DNA of 64,000 nucleotides, taken from assembly GCA_037013495.1 (NCBI GenBank), contig CM072812.1:57568938-57632937 (forward strand), in the 5' to 3' direction. The position numbers and the translations under genes were made by a program. The notes under the pieces are model-generated. The model had not been told where the DNA came from. It made no database searches and saw only the letters and a list, made by a program, of their open reading frames with translations. Within the stretch, counting starts at the first letter, position 1; each line of letters opens with the position of its first letter. Source of the stretch: Hippophae tibetana (Eukaryota > Streptophyta > Magnoliopsida > Rosales > Elaeagnaceae). Positions 1 to 12,265 of this stretch are shown here, piece after piece.

Positions 1-93
1 TAAATATATGATAAAACATATAAATATATATATTTTTAATCAATTAATGTGCATAAAATCATGGTTATTTTAGTGCTTTTTGAGCACTCATCA
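1..93 (-). mobile_element. LTR family A, fragment at window edge
   Basis: Nearly identical to the right ends of the two complete family A solo LTRs (21520-23327 and 44861-46718), ending in the same ...CTCATCA terminus. In LTR sense it is the 5' end (TGATGAGTGCTC...). The rest lies outside the window, so solo LTR or full element cannot be decided. If the insertion is simple, the next five bases (TGAGG, 94-98) should recur before the unseen end. Confidence 0.85.
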
Positions 94-649
94 TGAGGTA
101 GTCATGAAACTAATAGGAGTGTGAGATGCCATCATGAACATATTGGGAGGGCATCCTACTAATTCAACAAATAAAATGCATTGTTAGGATGGAAATGAAT
201 AAAGAACATGACAAGCAGAGTGAAGAATACGATGAATGTTCTTTAGTTTTCACTAGCTCAACTAGTTGAACACCAAATTTCTTTCCCATAAATAGTGCCA
301 TATGTTGAAGTTATTTTTTGCGAGAACATATTATATTGACATTTAGACCTACAAATCATTATAAAACTATGTCAAAAATGTATGAAACCTAGGGGTGTTA
401 TATCCATTGTGATGCTTAAGTCAGTTTCTATGGAAACATCTAAGATCAAAGTGAATTTGAGAGGTTTGTGGTATGAACTTATGCATATTTATTCAGATGA
501 GGATCTATTTAATGGTTTAGGTGGATGGAATTATCGTAAATAACTAATATTCATTAGTGAATATTTAAATATAGAATTAATTAAAATATATTTATTTATA
601 ATATCAAGACCTTCCATAAATGAGAAAAATGCCATTAATATTGATTTTG
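94..649. other. Intergenic stretch, nothing recognised
   Basis: AT-rich sequence between the family A LTR end and the target duplication of the large Copia element. No open frame of useful length, RNA gene or repeat was recognised. It is presumably older host or decayed transposon sequence. Confidence 0.4.
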
Positions 650-654
650 AATTT

Positions 655-2258
655 TGAAAGTTTATAAGATATAGACCTAAATAACCTAGATGGGATGAAT
701 AGTTTTTTTTTAAGTTTTTATTAATTTATAATTTGATAAACTAAACAAAGAAGACAAATATGTAATCGTGTGTAAGAATAAAGTGCGAAAACAAAGAATT
801 AACACACAATATGTTTTAGGTGGAAACAACCTAGGCAACAACTATAACAAAAAGGAAAACCACTAGTCCACTGGACCACCTAATTTTCCACTATGAAAAT
901 GAAATGTTCAAGTAAAAATTTGGTCTTATGCTACCCTCCTTAGTATACTGCCTTATGTACCTTACTTACGAGTCGCTGCTCTGTTTTCATAGTTTCCAAT
1001 ATTAGTGTGAGCGATTTCTAGACTAGTATTCCAATAAGCTTTTCACTAATTAGATCGTTTATAAATCAACTGCAAAATTATTAGCACAATAACACAAGTG
1101 CCCATGTGTGTTATGGAACAGATTTAATAATGAATAATTCTAACTAATTGATTCAAAACATATGTCATTTAAATCAAATCAACAAGCATATTCTAGATCA
1201 AAAAGAATAAGTACAATTTCAATAAAAATAGCTTCTTTAATGATTAATGATCAAATAAAATAATCATGATCATACATAAAATTATTTAATCTAAACATGA
1301 AAGACCCTAATTAAAAAAAATCTACAAAAACATGAAAAACATAAACCAACTTGACTATAAATTATAAAAATATAGATAATCAAATATAACAAATTAATTT
1401 CTTTACCTTTTGCCTACCTTTGCTGAATTGAACCCAAAAATTAATCCTCAACTAAAACTTGAATTCTGATTAATCATTGTTAAAATATCAAACCCTATTT
1501 TCTACAACATCCCAGAAATGATGCAATCAATATCTATACATGTTAACTATACTACCGCACTCTCAATTTTTTGTATTTTGGATGTTCTCCGTTGATGATG
1601 CTGATGAGGTAATGATATATATTTTCTTCAAAAAACTATTTTCAGCTTTTTGTTTGGCAGCTTGCAACACCACTCAATTCTCATATATATATTCTAGTTG
1701 TCCCCGTTCTTGTGTTCACCTCTCCTAATCTTTTTTCCTGCAGTAAATAGTTTTCCATAAGCAAATCGATAGCTTCAACAATTTTGCAATAGATTTTTTT
1801 TCCTATACACCCTCTAACCCAATTGTGTATACATATAGATGATGATGATGATGATGATGATGATGATAACGTAATATTATTAAAATCAAATAATTTTTGG
1901 GCTTAATTTTTCAAAGCCTATTAAAAGTCTTAATATTATAAAAGGTTATTTTTAAGACAACCTAAAAAGGTTTAAGCACATCTATTTAAGAAATAACTAA
2001 TTTATAATTTCATAAATTGATTCAAGTTTAAATAATTATTTTAGCACAAAAAATAATTTCAAATTTATGAACATGTGATATTAAATGCATGACTGCAGTC
2101 CTATCTGTCGTAGTTATAAAAGATATATATCTGAAGTATAATTATCTGAACTCGAGCATTTGTTCAGATTTTCTTGATAGACTTGATAGCATACCTAAAA
2201 ACAAGTTTACATGTAAATATTTTATCCATGAAAATAGCCAACACTCATAGTCCTAACA
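655..2258 (-). repeat. Copia 3' LTR (left copy)
   Basis: 1604 bp. In element sense it starts TGTTAGGACTATG and ends ...CTTTCA. It aligns throughout with 14444-16007 but with many substitutions and small indels, so the insertion is not recent. It contains a (GAT)n tract at 1838-1867 that is longer and interrupted in the other LTR. A short open frame here has no protein support and is not called a gene. Confidence 0.85.
1838..1867. repeat. (GAT)n microsatellite in the left Copia LTR
   Basis: About ten uninterrupted GAT units. The matching site in the right LTR (about 15644-15689) is longer and interrupted by AAT and TAT units, so the tract has changed since the two LTRs were identical. Confidence 0.9.
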
Positions 2259-2270
2259 AACTCTCCCTTC
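2259..2270 (-). other. Polypurine tract of the Copia element
   Basis: Minus strand reads GAAGGGAGAGTT directly next to the 3' LTR start TGTTAGG. This is the expected plus-strand primer position. Confidence 0.75.
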
Positions 2271-3753
2271 GGCATTTTCTTGTGGTAAAACCATTCACTC
2301 ACTACATGACACTTATAAAAATAAGATAAAAATACAATGGTATCCCAGACTCCCTAGTGGAACTATCCTATGGTCAGGTGAATCCATCTTCACTGTAACT
2401 TGACAAAATTGTATATAACTTAAATGACATAAACAAAGCATATGACAATTCAGCTTGAAAGCCTCATTGTACATTAGTTCAGTTTACATAGAAATAAGCA
2501 AAGTGTAAAGAATAGTCATGTAGTTTGCATTCATACCAATCAAGTTTAATTAAATATGTTTTTCCCTATAAGCATAACAAAATAAAAACATAAAAGTAAA
2601 ACACCTTATTCTCTCCCCCTTTTTGACATACTAGAAGAACAAAGCAATGAAGCTAAACTATTTCTAAAGATATATCAATGTAACAGAAAAGTAATGTAGA
2701 AGTGCCATTCCTTTAAACCCCCCTAAGTTCTATGACTCTCTAACTTAGAAACTAATTAAAAATGTAATAAAGAAAAGAAGATGTAAATGAAAAAAAAACT
2801 GATTTTTTTTTTAATTTTCATAAATAGTCAGATAAGGTATTAGACTCATTTAATTACAAATGAGCACACAACCAATTGAGAACTCATCATTTTTTAACTC
2901 AAATTTTGATTATCTATTGTATAAATAAGTAGGTAGAGTAGAAAAGGCACACTTTGCACATATAATGACATAATGACATTTACTTAAAAGGAAAATATAT
3001 GTTTAAACATCACAAATATGCCAATTAAGTCACTTATGATCAATCAAGAAAGACTTAAAAGAACAAAATATCAACTATCATGTAAAATTATAATTGAGTC
3101 TTCAATTTCACAAAATAAATATATCTACCAATGATGCAAATGAGGCAAATGATATTTTTTTTTATTTTTTAACCTCTATTGGCCCTTTATTTTCGCTCAT
3201 TCTAAGTACAAGTTTTATAAGCAGTTGCTTTTTTTTACATGAGCCATAAACCTAGCATGATGACTTTCACACTAGTTGTGAGGTCCCCTCACTATGGTAG
3301 CTTCACACATCACAGTAGGTAGCCCTCTCAATACTAGATGTATTTATACGGTAAAATTTTATGAAGCAATAAATAGAACTGAACCCAATTTTAGTTGAAG
3401 TTCTAGAATCTTTCAAGAGAATTCATAAAATTCAAGCATAACATATATGTGTATTCATAAGAGTGTGAATAAGTTCATGTCAACATCGATCATCACATGT
3501 AAAAGAATATGTGTGTGCATAAGTCAAAATTGTAGGATAATTTATACAATAAATATCAAAATGAATTAAGTTACCAAAAATATGTTTATATGTGTAGAAT
3601 AAGCTCAATACCTTGTTGGCCATATATGGATTCTACTTCTCTATCTCTTTTTTTAAGTTTAAATAATAAATAAAATAAAGACAATAAAGATTGCTCACCT
3701 ATGGTCATTTAAACACTCTAACAAAAATACTTAGATGAAGGAATAAAAGACGG
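2271..3753 (-). other. Copia 3' internal region, non-coding; pol deleted
   Basis: AT-rich sequence between the polypurine tract and the broken end of gag. A second purine run (minus strand AAAAAGGGGGAGA, about 2612-2625) looks like the usual 3' end of pol in this group. No protease, integrase or RT motif was found in any frame. The deletion therefore removed about 4 kb of pol and left only this tail. Confidence 0.5.
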
Positions 3754-5587
3754 TCAGGTGATCAGGAAAAAACAACATTTCCTAACCCACATTTTCTTGC
3801 ATTTTGGTTTCTCTATATCATTGGGTTGAGACTCAACAAACTTAGGTTTCATAGGAATTTTCTTGAACTTAGCTGTACTTTTCTCACTGACCCGATATGA
3901 AGATGCAGTATGCCTAATAGGATGATGATAATGAGTCCTAGTTTTAAAAAATTTGAATTTTACTTCCCTCTTTGAACCTAAGACTTCATGCTTCTTACTA
4001 ATTTTTTTGAACATATTATTATAATTTCCATTCATCCTTGAAGATGATGTAGCATATACATATGGATGATTCTTATGGGTCATACTATGTAAAACATGGA
4101 AAGAATGATTAAGTTAAGGAGCATTCATCAAAAATCTACATTTTGGTCTTATATGACCTTTTCTACCACAGTGATGACAGACATGAACAAACTTAATAAA
4201 GTTTTCTACCATAGGTGCAATAGTTCTTTGTGCATAAGTAGTAATAGTAGGAGTATATTTTAAGGGCCTTACAAATATGGTCTTTGATGTTGAATGTGTT
4301 TACTATTCATCTATATACCTAGGACCTCTCTTATCTCTATGTAGTTTTCTATAGTCTAGGACTTTAGTCAATTTTTCAACACCTATGGTCAAATTCTTCA
4401 CTTTCTCTTTAGCAATACTAAGTTCTTGCCTAAGCTTTTTGTTTTCTTGATTGGTTTCTATAAGACTCAAAATCAAAGCATTAATATGTTGAGACAATTC
4501 CCTTTTATCTTTCTCTAGGCTAGAGAAATTTGTTTTGTGAACAGTGATGGTATCATTAAGTTTAGTTACTTCCATATTTAGTTTATCCTCCTCTTCCCTA
4601 GCACCTAGAAAATCCTTGCATATTTCCTCATACCTCAATACATTAAACTTAGACAATAAGAAAGAAGAGTTTACTTCCTCATTTTCTTCATCTGAACTAG
4701 AGTCGGAGCCATTGTGGTATGCTTTGGATGTTACGATGAAGGCACGATAGTTAGTTTTATCATCTTCTAAGTTACGAGCATTATCTTGCTCACTTTCTAT
4801 GTCACTCAGTGTAGCATTAAATGCATTATTGTTTGCACAGTCTATAAAAATATGACCAAAGCCCTCACAGTATAGTATTTAGGAGTAGTGAGCATACTTT
4901 TCTTACTATCAAGGCTAGAAGGCTTGATTATTCTGTTGATCCTTCTTCTTCATGATATTCTTAATTTTTTGTGCTAACAAGACTAGTGACTCATCATTCA
5001 TATCATTGTTCTATGGGAGAGGTCATATTTGGAGCTTTTGAATGCCATATCCTTATTTTTCTTGGGTGGATCAAGAGTAAGCTCATAGGTTTGAATTGAC
5101 CGGACAAGTTCATCAATTTTAGTGTGTCCACATTCTTGCTTTCCTTTATCATTGTAACTTTCATCTTGTAGTCTATTGTTAATGAGCTTAGGAGTTTGTA
5201 TACTTGTATAGGTTATGGAATTTTCTCACCAAGGTTAGAGTAAGCATTAGTGATATCACAAAAGTGAGCATAGAATTGACCAAAAGTTTCAGTGTTGCTC
5301 ATTTTAATGGTATCAAACTAAGATGTTAGCAATCTCAATTTTTTTTGTTTAACTTGGGAAGTTCCCTCATGAGCAAGAACAAGTGCATTCCACGCATCTT
5401 TATCAGTCTCATAGTCGGAGATGCGATGGAACTCATCCATCGACACAATAGAAAAGATTGAGCTTAGACCTTTTTGGTTTGCCCTACTAAAGGTGTGTTC
5501 TTCAGAGGTCCAATCTCTTCTTGGCTTTAAGATTTTTATACCATCTTTCATTACTGAAGGTGGTTTCCAACCATCAATAATAGCATC
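3754..5587 (-). pseudogene. Copia gag remnant (UBN2-type, coiled coil, CCHC knuckle)
   Basis: Read right to left: an N-terminal UBN2-type capsid part (about 5587-4870, with a DGWKPP motif near the start), a charged Leu-rich coiled coil (4656-4303), a CCHC knuckle at about 4190-4135 (C-H-H-C-x4-H-x4-C), and a basic tail ending near a KMWVRK motif (about 3780). In complete relatives that motif is followed by the protease. Several stops and frameshifts split it. The first 30-40 codons are lost at the junction with LTR A at about 5588, and nothing of pol follows. It would form the virus-like particle shell of the element, but this copy cannot encode a whole protein. Confidence 0.8.
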
Positions 5588-6680
5588 TCAGCATGACGTC
5601 ATCAAATGACGTCATCATTCACTACTATGCTTTTCCACCATTTTTTATCATTTTTTTCACCCACTTTTTCTTCCTATCCTCACCTATAAATACCCTTATT
5701 ATTTTCATAACTAAACACACCTAAAAAATACATCTTCTCTTCTCTTTCTTTCTCTCATTTCTTAGTTTTTAGCTTTTCTTAGTTAGTTTCTCTTAGTTTT
5801 AGAGTTCTTCTCTTTTTGAGAAGAACTAGTCATGTTTTTGTAATTTATTTTCTTTTCGATTCAATAAATGGGAGTACAAATTCCGTTTGGAGGTTTTCTA
5901 GCAACGGGAATAGCAACAAAGTACTGTAAGTATTTTATTTTCTTTACAGTTATTTTTTATGCTTCTTACATGTTATATTTAATTTGTCTGTGATTAAATT
6001 TAACTTTGCTAGCTATTTGTAAATATGATATAATAATAACGTTGTTATGCTTGCGAAATATTCAATAGGTAAAAATCTCTGAAATGATTTTATTTTTATT
6101 CAATATTTTATATTAAGAATGTTAGAGAGAATATATTATTTTTCATTACAAACTTAAATATGAAAATTAGATTTTAAGGTTTAGTTATCGAGTCTTATTT
6201 AGAGTAGTGCTCTTTTATTTGCTGGTACAATTGCCCGGTAGTTAGAGTGAAGCTCTATTTCAAAATTTTTTATAAGAATTATTATCTGAAATTTTATTAA
6301 CAACATGTTTTCAGTAGTGGTTTCAAAACTTGAAAGTTAGTACTCGGATAATTAAATTCTTAGGTTTAATTTGGACACCTTGAATAAAGTTCAAACTGTC
6401 TAACCCCACCAAAGGTGGCATTTAATTGGTTCATTTTCATCTCTTAGAAAAAAGAATTAATTTAATTAACCAAATTAGTTATCAACCCTACCCATAGGTG
6501 TTAAATGATTTGTTTAGTTAATAAAGTATCTAACCCCACCAAAGGTGGTATTCATATAAAAAAGAGAGAATCAATAAATATCAATTTATATCTTTAATTA
6601 CCTAAATAATATGAGCCAACATAATTAACTTAGTTAATATATCCATAAATAATCCACTATTATAAATGATAAAATTTGCA
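5588..6680 (+). mobile_element. LTR family A, internal-to-3' segment
   Basis: Matches the reverse complement of about 22930-21780 and about 46265-45120. It holds the TGACGTCA doublet, TATA box, leader, AATAAA-containing R region and U5 of family A. The left edge cuts into Copia gag. The right edge joins an earlier part of the same LTR at about 6681 near a shared CATGATTTTA-like sequence, so the order is scrambled. Confidence 0.8.
5594..5690 (+). promoter_or_regulatory. Family A LTR core promoter: two TGACGTCA sites and TATA box
   Basis: Palindromic TGACGTCA at 5594-5601 and 5607-5614, spaced 13 bp start to start. TATAAA follows at 5685-5690, about 71 bp downstream. TGACGTCA is a binding site of TGA-type bZIP factors. 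The arrangement recurs in the other family A LTRs (22922-22940 and 46241-46269, minus strand). Confidence 0.6.
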
Positions 6681-7035
6681 TGATTTTATCATATATTCAT
6701 ATATATTTGCTTTTCGGAATCACGGGTATTTTTATTGTTTTTCAGGTATTTTTGCTTAAAAGCGTAATTTAAAGACTCAAAGAGGATTACTGGAAGCAAT
6801 ACATCACAAATATATTCATAAAATAAATTAGGAAAAGTCAACAAATATGGAAAAATTAGACAAAATGGGTCAAAAAGAAGGAAATCGTGCCGCCCAGCCG
6901 CGTCGGCCGCTGCGCATAGCGCGCCTAGCAATGCGCGCGCCAGATCTCCCCTCCGCGCGTGCCCCTACTCCCTTCCGCACACACCTACGCCCAACCTGCT
7001 GCCATCTGCGTGTGCCTGCACCCAGCATGCTCCCA
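6681..7035 (+). mobile_element. LTR family A, 5' segment, out of order
   Basis: Corresponds to the reverse complement of about 46640-46430 and 23250-23040 (the 5' U3 of family A), then a GC-rich, variable stretch. It lies downstream of the 3' part of the same LTR, so either a rearrangement or two overlapping LTR copies is needed. It merges near 7035 into a truncated Athila LTR. Confidence 0.7.
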
Positions 7036-7963
7036 TCTGCGCGCGGGGATATATTTTATGCGCGAAAAAATTAGGGAGATCAGTTTTTAGTTTTGTTTTT
7101 TCGTTTCAACGAAGTGCTCTCCATTTTTTCTTAGGAAAATTATAGAGAAAGAGGACTACAAAAAAGAAGGAAAGGGAAGAAATTTATTTTTCATTGAGGA
7201 ATCGTGAAAGATTTTTTCCTAATATATTTTCTTTTAATTTTTATTTCTCTGAAATGTTTTATTATTGTGGTGTTGTAATTTTAATTTCTGCTATGAACTA
7301 ATATATTTGTTCTAGGATTGTAGTGTAGCTTAAATTATGAAACTTGAATTAATTATTTTTGAATGATTTATGGAACTGTTTCAAGTTGTTTATTTTGTCT
7401 GTATTTAATGCTTTTAATTATCGGAAGATTAATTAACTAATCTGTGACACTTAAATAAACTTGGAAAAGGCATTTTTGTGTGTACCTCGTGATAAAATAA
7501 CGTATATATATATAAGGGATAGAAATATACTTTTATTGTATATGTAACTGTTTGAGAACTCAGAACTTAATAAATCTAGTTGAATTTAATTCTCATAGGA
7601 ATATAGTGAATTATTTTAGCGAGATGTATCTGTATGGAGCTCGGAAGAGATATATGGATAAATTAGGAGTTCTTGGTTAACAAATTAAAATATGAAAACA
7701 TAAATCAAGAGAAAATAAAATGTTCAAGTGGATTAATTTGGTAAAACTGCAATCCTAGAATTTTCGTACAAACTGTTAAAAAAGAATTAGTTAAGACAAA
7801 CTACATCAAATTATTAATTGTTTGGATAAAATCTAGTTTAAATAATTTTAGTAATTAATGAAAGTTGGTAAAAAATCTTTGTGGGAACGATATTTTACTT
7901 ATCATATAATTACTTGTGACCGTGTATACTTGCACGATTTTATGTTCTCTAAAAGAGACAACA
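7036..7963 (+). repeat. Athila-like 5' LTR, 5'-truncated
   Basis: From about 7090 it matches 13023-13866 almost base for base, ending in ...GAGACAACA. The U3 half present in the 3' LTR (12266-13022) is missing. The left edge in GC-rich sequence is approximate. Confidence 0.8.
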
Positions 7964-7969
7964 AGTTTT

Positions 7970-7987
7970 TGGCGCCGTTGCCGGGGA
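7970..7987 (+). other. Primer binding site, tRNA-Asp
   Basis: TGGCGCCGTTGCCGGGGA is the 18-base complement of the plant tRNA-Asp(GTC) 3' end, six bases after the LTR end. This is the usual primer site in Athila/Tat-type elements. Confidence 0.9.
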
Positions 7988-8162
7988 ATTGTTTTACTAA
8001 TTTTTGTTGATATTAATACCAATTAATCTGATTTTAGTTCAAAAATATATATATTTTGTTTTATTGCTTACTATTACTTGCTTAGATTTGTGTGTTTATT
8101 TATGTTTTTATTTTTTATTTTCATTTTTACTGTATTAGATTTATTTTTTTAGATTTTTGGAT

Positions 8163-9560
8163 AGAGTAAGATGGTGTATGCGACGCATAAGAAATCTTGA
8201 CATAGTTCCGTTAGATCTAGAAATTGAGAGAACTATTTTAAAATAAAAAAAATAAAAAAAATAAGAAACATCAAAACATCTAATTATGTATGAGGAAATT
8301 CTTGAAGTGGAGGAACCAAGATCTTTAAGAGATTATGCAGTGCCTATGGTTGGTGGCATTCATGCAAGCATTAGAAGACCATTAATTCAAGCCAATAATT
8401 TTGAAATTAAGCCTGCAATCATTCATATGATTCAAACATCGGTGCAATTTGGTGGTTTACCCCATGATGATCCATCTCCCATATAGCAAATATTTTAGAG
8501 ATTTGTGACACCTTTAGGCATAATGGAGTCACTGATTATGCTATTCGGTTGAGACTATTTCCTTTTTCACTTAGGGATAAGGCAAAGAGTTGGTTGAATT
8601 CATTGCCATGTGGTTCTATCACTACTTGGGAGGAATTGGCTCAAAATATTTTAGCCAAATATTTTCCACCGGAAAAGACTACAAGAATGAGGAATGAAAT
8701 CACCACTTTTATGCAATTCGACTCAGAATCATTATATGAAGCTTAGGAGAGGTACAAGGAGCTACTTCGAAGATGTCCTCAGCACGGTTTACCGAAGTGG
8801 CTTTAAGTTCAAACATTTTATAATAGTTTGATGGGTCAAACTAGAAATATGATTGACACTGTAACAGGTGGTGCTCTAATGGGAAAATCAATTGATGAAG
8901 CCTACAAATTATTAGAGGAAATGGCTTCCAATAGCTACGAGTGGCCATCAGAGAGGATGATGCCTAAGAGAGTGGCTGGAATTCATGAGATTGATGTTAT
9001 GACCGTTTTAACTGCACAAGTATCCGCTTTGGTAAAGAAGATGGATACTCTGGGTGTCCATTCTATTCAAAGCCCTTTTGTTGCATGTGAAATTTGTAAT
9101 GGAAATCATGTCAGTGAGAGATGTCCTCACAACTCTAAATCTGTCAATTTTGTTTCCAATTATAATAGGAATCAAAATAATCCTTATGCTAACACTTACA
9201 ATCCAGGGTGGAAGAATCATCCTAATTTATCCTGGAGTAACAATGAGGGACCATCATCTTCTATAAAGCCCACATATCCTCAGGAATTTCATAACCAAGC
9301 TCCACCACAAGAAAAGAAGCCATCATTGGAAGATATGCTTGCTCTATACATGGCCAATAATGAGACTATTCTTCAGAATCAAGCTGCTTCCATCAAAAAT
9401 CTTGAAGTTTAATTAGGGCAACTTGCTACTGTTGTCAACAACCACCCTCATGATGCTTTTTCGAGTGATATTGAAACTAATCCTAATAGGGGAGGAAAAG
9501 AGCATTGTAAGGAAATTGCACTCAGAAGTGGAAAAGAGTTAAAAGAAATACCTAACCCAT
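8163..9560 (+). pseudogene. Athila-like gag remnant
   Basis: Retrotransposon gag family. The N-terminal part is at 8286-8486. After a frameshift near 8475 the capsid core runs from about 8490 to 9412 in one frame, broken by in-frame stops at 8744 and about 8803. Visible motifs are the LFPFSLRDKAKSWL block, the DEAYKLLEEMASN block, and a zinc knuckle C-x2-C-x3-H-x4-C at about 9087-9125 typical of this lineage. It would form the capsid of the element. The stops make it non-functional unless read through. Confidence 0.85.
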
Positions 9561-9564
9561 TTCT

Positions 9565-10828
9565 TTGCCAATCCCTAATGTTGAAGCTTTTGGCCTCGAA
9601 AAACAAGATTGGGGAGAAGAAAGAGTTGAAGAAAATGAAGATTCAACAAAACCCATGATGAAACCAGTTTTAGAAAGTCTCAAGCCGTATAATCCACCAA
9701 TTCCATTTCCTCAACACTTCCATAAGCAAAAGCTTGATAAGAAATTCTCCAAATTTCTTGAAGTTTTTAAAAAAGCTTCATATCAACATTCCTTTTGCTA
9801 ATGCCTTGGAGAAAATGCCTAGCTATGTGAAATTTATGAAGGACATCTTGTCTTAAAAGAGAAGGTTAGGTGATTTTGAGACTGTTGCTCTCACAGAGGA
9901 ATGTAGCACCATCCTTCAGAAGAAGCTACCACATAAGCCTAAAGATCCAGGAAGTTTCACCATTCCTTGTACTATTGGTGAGAAATTCTTTGGTAGAGCT
10001 TTGTGCGATCTGGGTGCAAGCATTAATTTGATGCCACTTTCCATCTATCAGAGACTTGGATTAGGAGAAGCACAACCGACCACTGTAACTCTTCAACTTG
10101 TAGATAGGTCTTTGAAACACCCAAGAGGCATTATAGAGGATGTGCTTATCAAGGTAGACAAGTTTTTCTTTCCTACAGATTTCATAATTCTTGACATGGA
10201 GGAAGATAAAGAGATCCTTATTATTTTGGGGAGACCATTTTTAGCAACTGGTAGGACTTTGATTGATGTTCAAAAAGGGGAACTCACTATGAGAGTTCAA
10301 GACCAAGAGGTAACTTTCAAAGTGTTTAAAGCTATGAAATTTCTAGGTGATTCTGACGCTTGTTATAGAGTAAATGAGTTAGTTGATAGCAGGTCTACAA
10401 AAAAATCTACTATTGATTCCTCTATAATTTCTCCTGTGAATCTGAATAAGGACTTAAGAGCCGCTTATGAAAAGCATTGTTTACCAATCAAGGAGATGGA
10501 CCAATTTCATCTACAAACATATACAAATGTTAAGCTCTATAAAGAGAAGATGAAGAGATGGCATGACAATAAGCTATTGCATCGACATTTTGAACAAGGA
10601 AAAAAAATTTTGCTCTTCAAGTCTCGGTTGAAATGCTTCCCAGAGAAACTAAAATAAATGTGGTCAGGTCCTTTCACTATTTCCAAAATGCATCCATACG
10701 GTACTGTTAAGATTAAAGATGAAAAATCACGTAGGAATCTCCAAGTGAATGGGAAAAAAATAAAACCTTGTTGGGGAGGTGACTTTGATCATCAAAAGCC
10801 AACCAAATTGTTATATGACCCAACCTGA
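9565..10828 (+). pseudogene. Athila-like protease fused to integrase C-terminus
   Basis: The retropepsin core is in the open frame 10001-10657: the active site reads D-L-G-A-S (about 10007-10021) and the ILGRPFL block follows at about 10230. Near 10490 the same frame passes into the conserved integrase C-terminal block (KRWHDN at about 10555, LLFKSRLKCFP at about 10610). It continues after a stop at 10655-10657 as WSGPF and later PCWGGDF. RT, RNase H and the integrase catalytic core are deleted between these parts while the frame is kept. The usual Athila pol is several kb longer. Confidence 0.8.
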
Positions 10829-11588
10829 AGCAAGGAAAAAGGAAGTCAAGCCGATGACTCTAAATCAAGCACTTCTTGGGAGGCAACCCATGTGTTGTAG
10901 TTTTTATTTATTTATTTATTTATTGTATTTTAGAACATGTATCAGTTGCATATTTCTTCATTCTGTTATTTTGTTTTGATAGGTGCAAATCGAAGGAGGT
11001 AAACTGATTTTTGGATTTCAATCTCACAAGCCAACTCATTATTCAGGGAAGTTTCTTTTAACACATCTCCCTTGTTCTTTAATTTCCACACATTGGGGAC
11101 AATGTGTATATTAAGTTTAGGGGTGTAAAGATTAAACTTATTTGAAATATTGCTTGATATTGTTACTTTCTAGCTTTATTTGTTGGGTTGATCGAAACAT
11201 TAGAAGATATTATGCGTTTAATGGTGATTATCTCCTTGAAACATTTGAATATTGTCTAAGTTATAAAATAATTTTTACGTATGTTTCATTTTTACAAGAA
11301 TAAATTTTCATGAGCACAAGTCTTGATCTTTGAGTTGCTATGATAATTTAGAAAAGGTTTATGTGAGTATGGAATTTGATTGATATTTGTGGCGTCATAA
11401 TTCTGAGAATTTTTTTGATTTTCTCTCGAGGCGAAATTATAGATAACATTTAACTAAGAAAATGATTTAGGCCATCTTTGGATCATTTGAGCCTTTCTAT
11501 CTACCTTCACATGCTTTATCCGTAGTATATCCCTTTGAGCTTCAAAGTTTATATATATATTTTTATCTCATTTCAAAAGCCTACTTAA

Positions 11589-11649
<61 letters not shown>

Positions 11650-12251
11650 CAGATATATCTATTTTTCTTATCTCACTAACATGTGAAAATTGTTAGTAAA
11701 TATTTAAAGATCTATCAGAAAAAGAGGGTACTAAAAAAAATGGTTATTGTATGTGATGTTAATTCCCAAATTGGGAAGTGTTTATTTTGATGATTGAAGA
11801 TCTCTTGTTTCAATCCTAAAATGATGTGTTTAGGAAAAATTGAGCTAAATATTATCCTTTACCCTACCTTTACCTAAGTCATACATTACAAGCTTAATAA
11901 AGTCCTATTGATTTTTGGTTGTGTTTTTTCTACATTAGTGGAGAGAGAAATGAAAAATAAACTTATGAGATTTGTGATTTCATTAAAATCTGTTTGATTT
12001 TATACTTGCATAAACTGATCCGGATTGCATGTGATGAAATATGAAAAGACTACACACACACACACACTAAAATTCATTGTGAAAATGTAATATATTTTTA
12101 AATTGATTTTGATACTTAGATAGAATTCTTTTATTTCTTTGAGTTATGTTATTTGGAATGACTAAAAATAAATATTTTGAAAATCACTATTTTAAAATGT
12201 AGTTAACTTTTATTTTATTCCTTTCTTTTTGCTCGAGGACTAGCAAAAACT
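10829..12251 (+). other. Athila-like 3' non-coding region
   Basis: Long region between the end of pol and the polypurine tract, normal for Athila elements. It includes the conserved TTGGGAGGCAACCCA stretch (10877-10891) and a long GT repeat. No envelope-like open frame was recognised. Confidence 0.6.
11591..11648. repeat. (GT)n microsatellite
   Basis: About 28 uninterrupted GT dinucleotides inside the 3' non-coding region of the Athila-like element. It is likely length-polymorphic. Confidence 0.95.
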
Positions 12252-12265
12252 TAAGTTTGGGGGTG
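12252..12265 (+). other. Polypurine tract, Athila-like element
   Basis: TAAGTTTGGGGGTG immediately before the 3' LTR start TGATAAGTG. Expected plus-strand priming site. Confidence 0.85.

Noticed and set aside
7970-7987. Possible tRNA gene because of tRNA-Asp-like sequence
   Set aside because: Only the 18-base complement of the tRNA 3' end is present, next to an LTR; it is a primer binding site.
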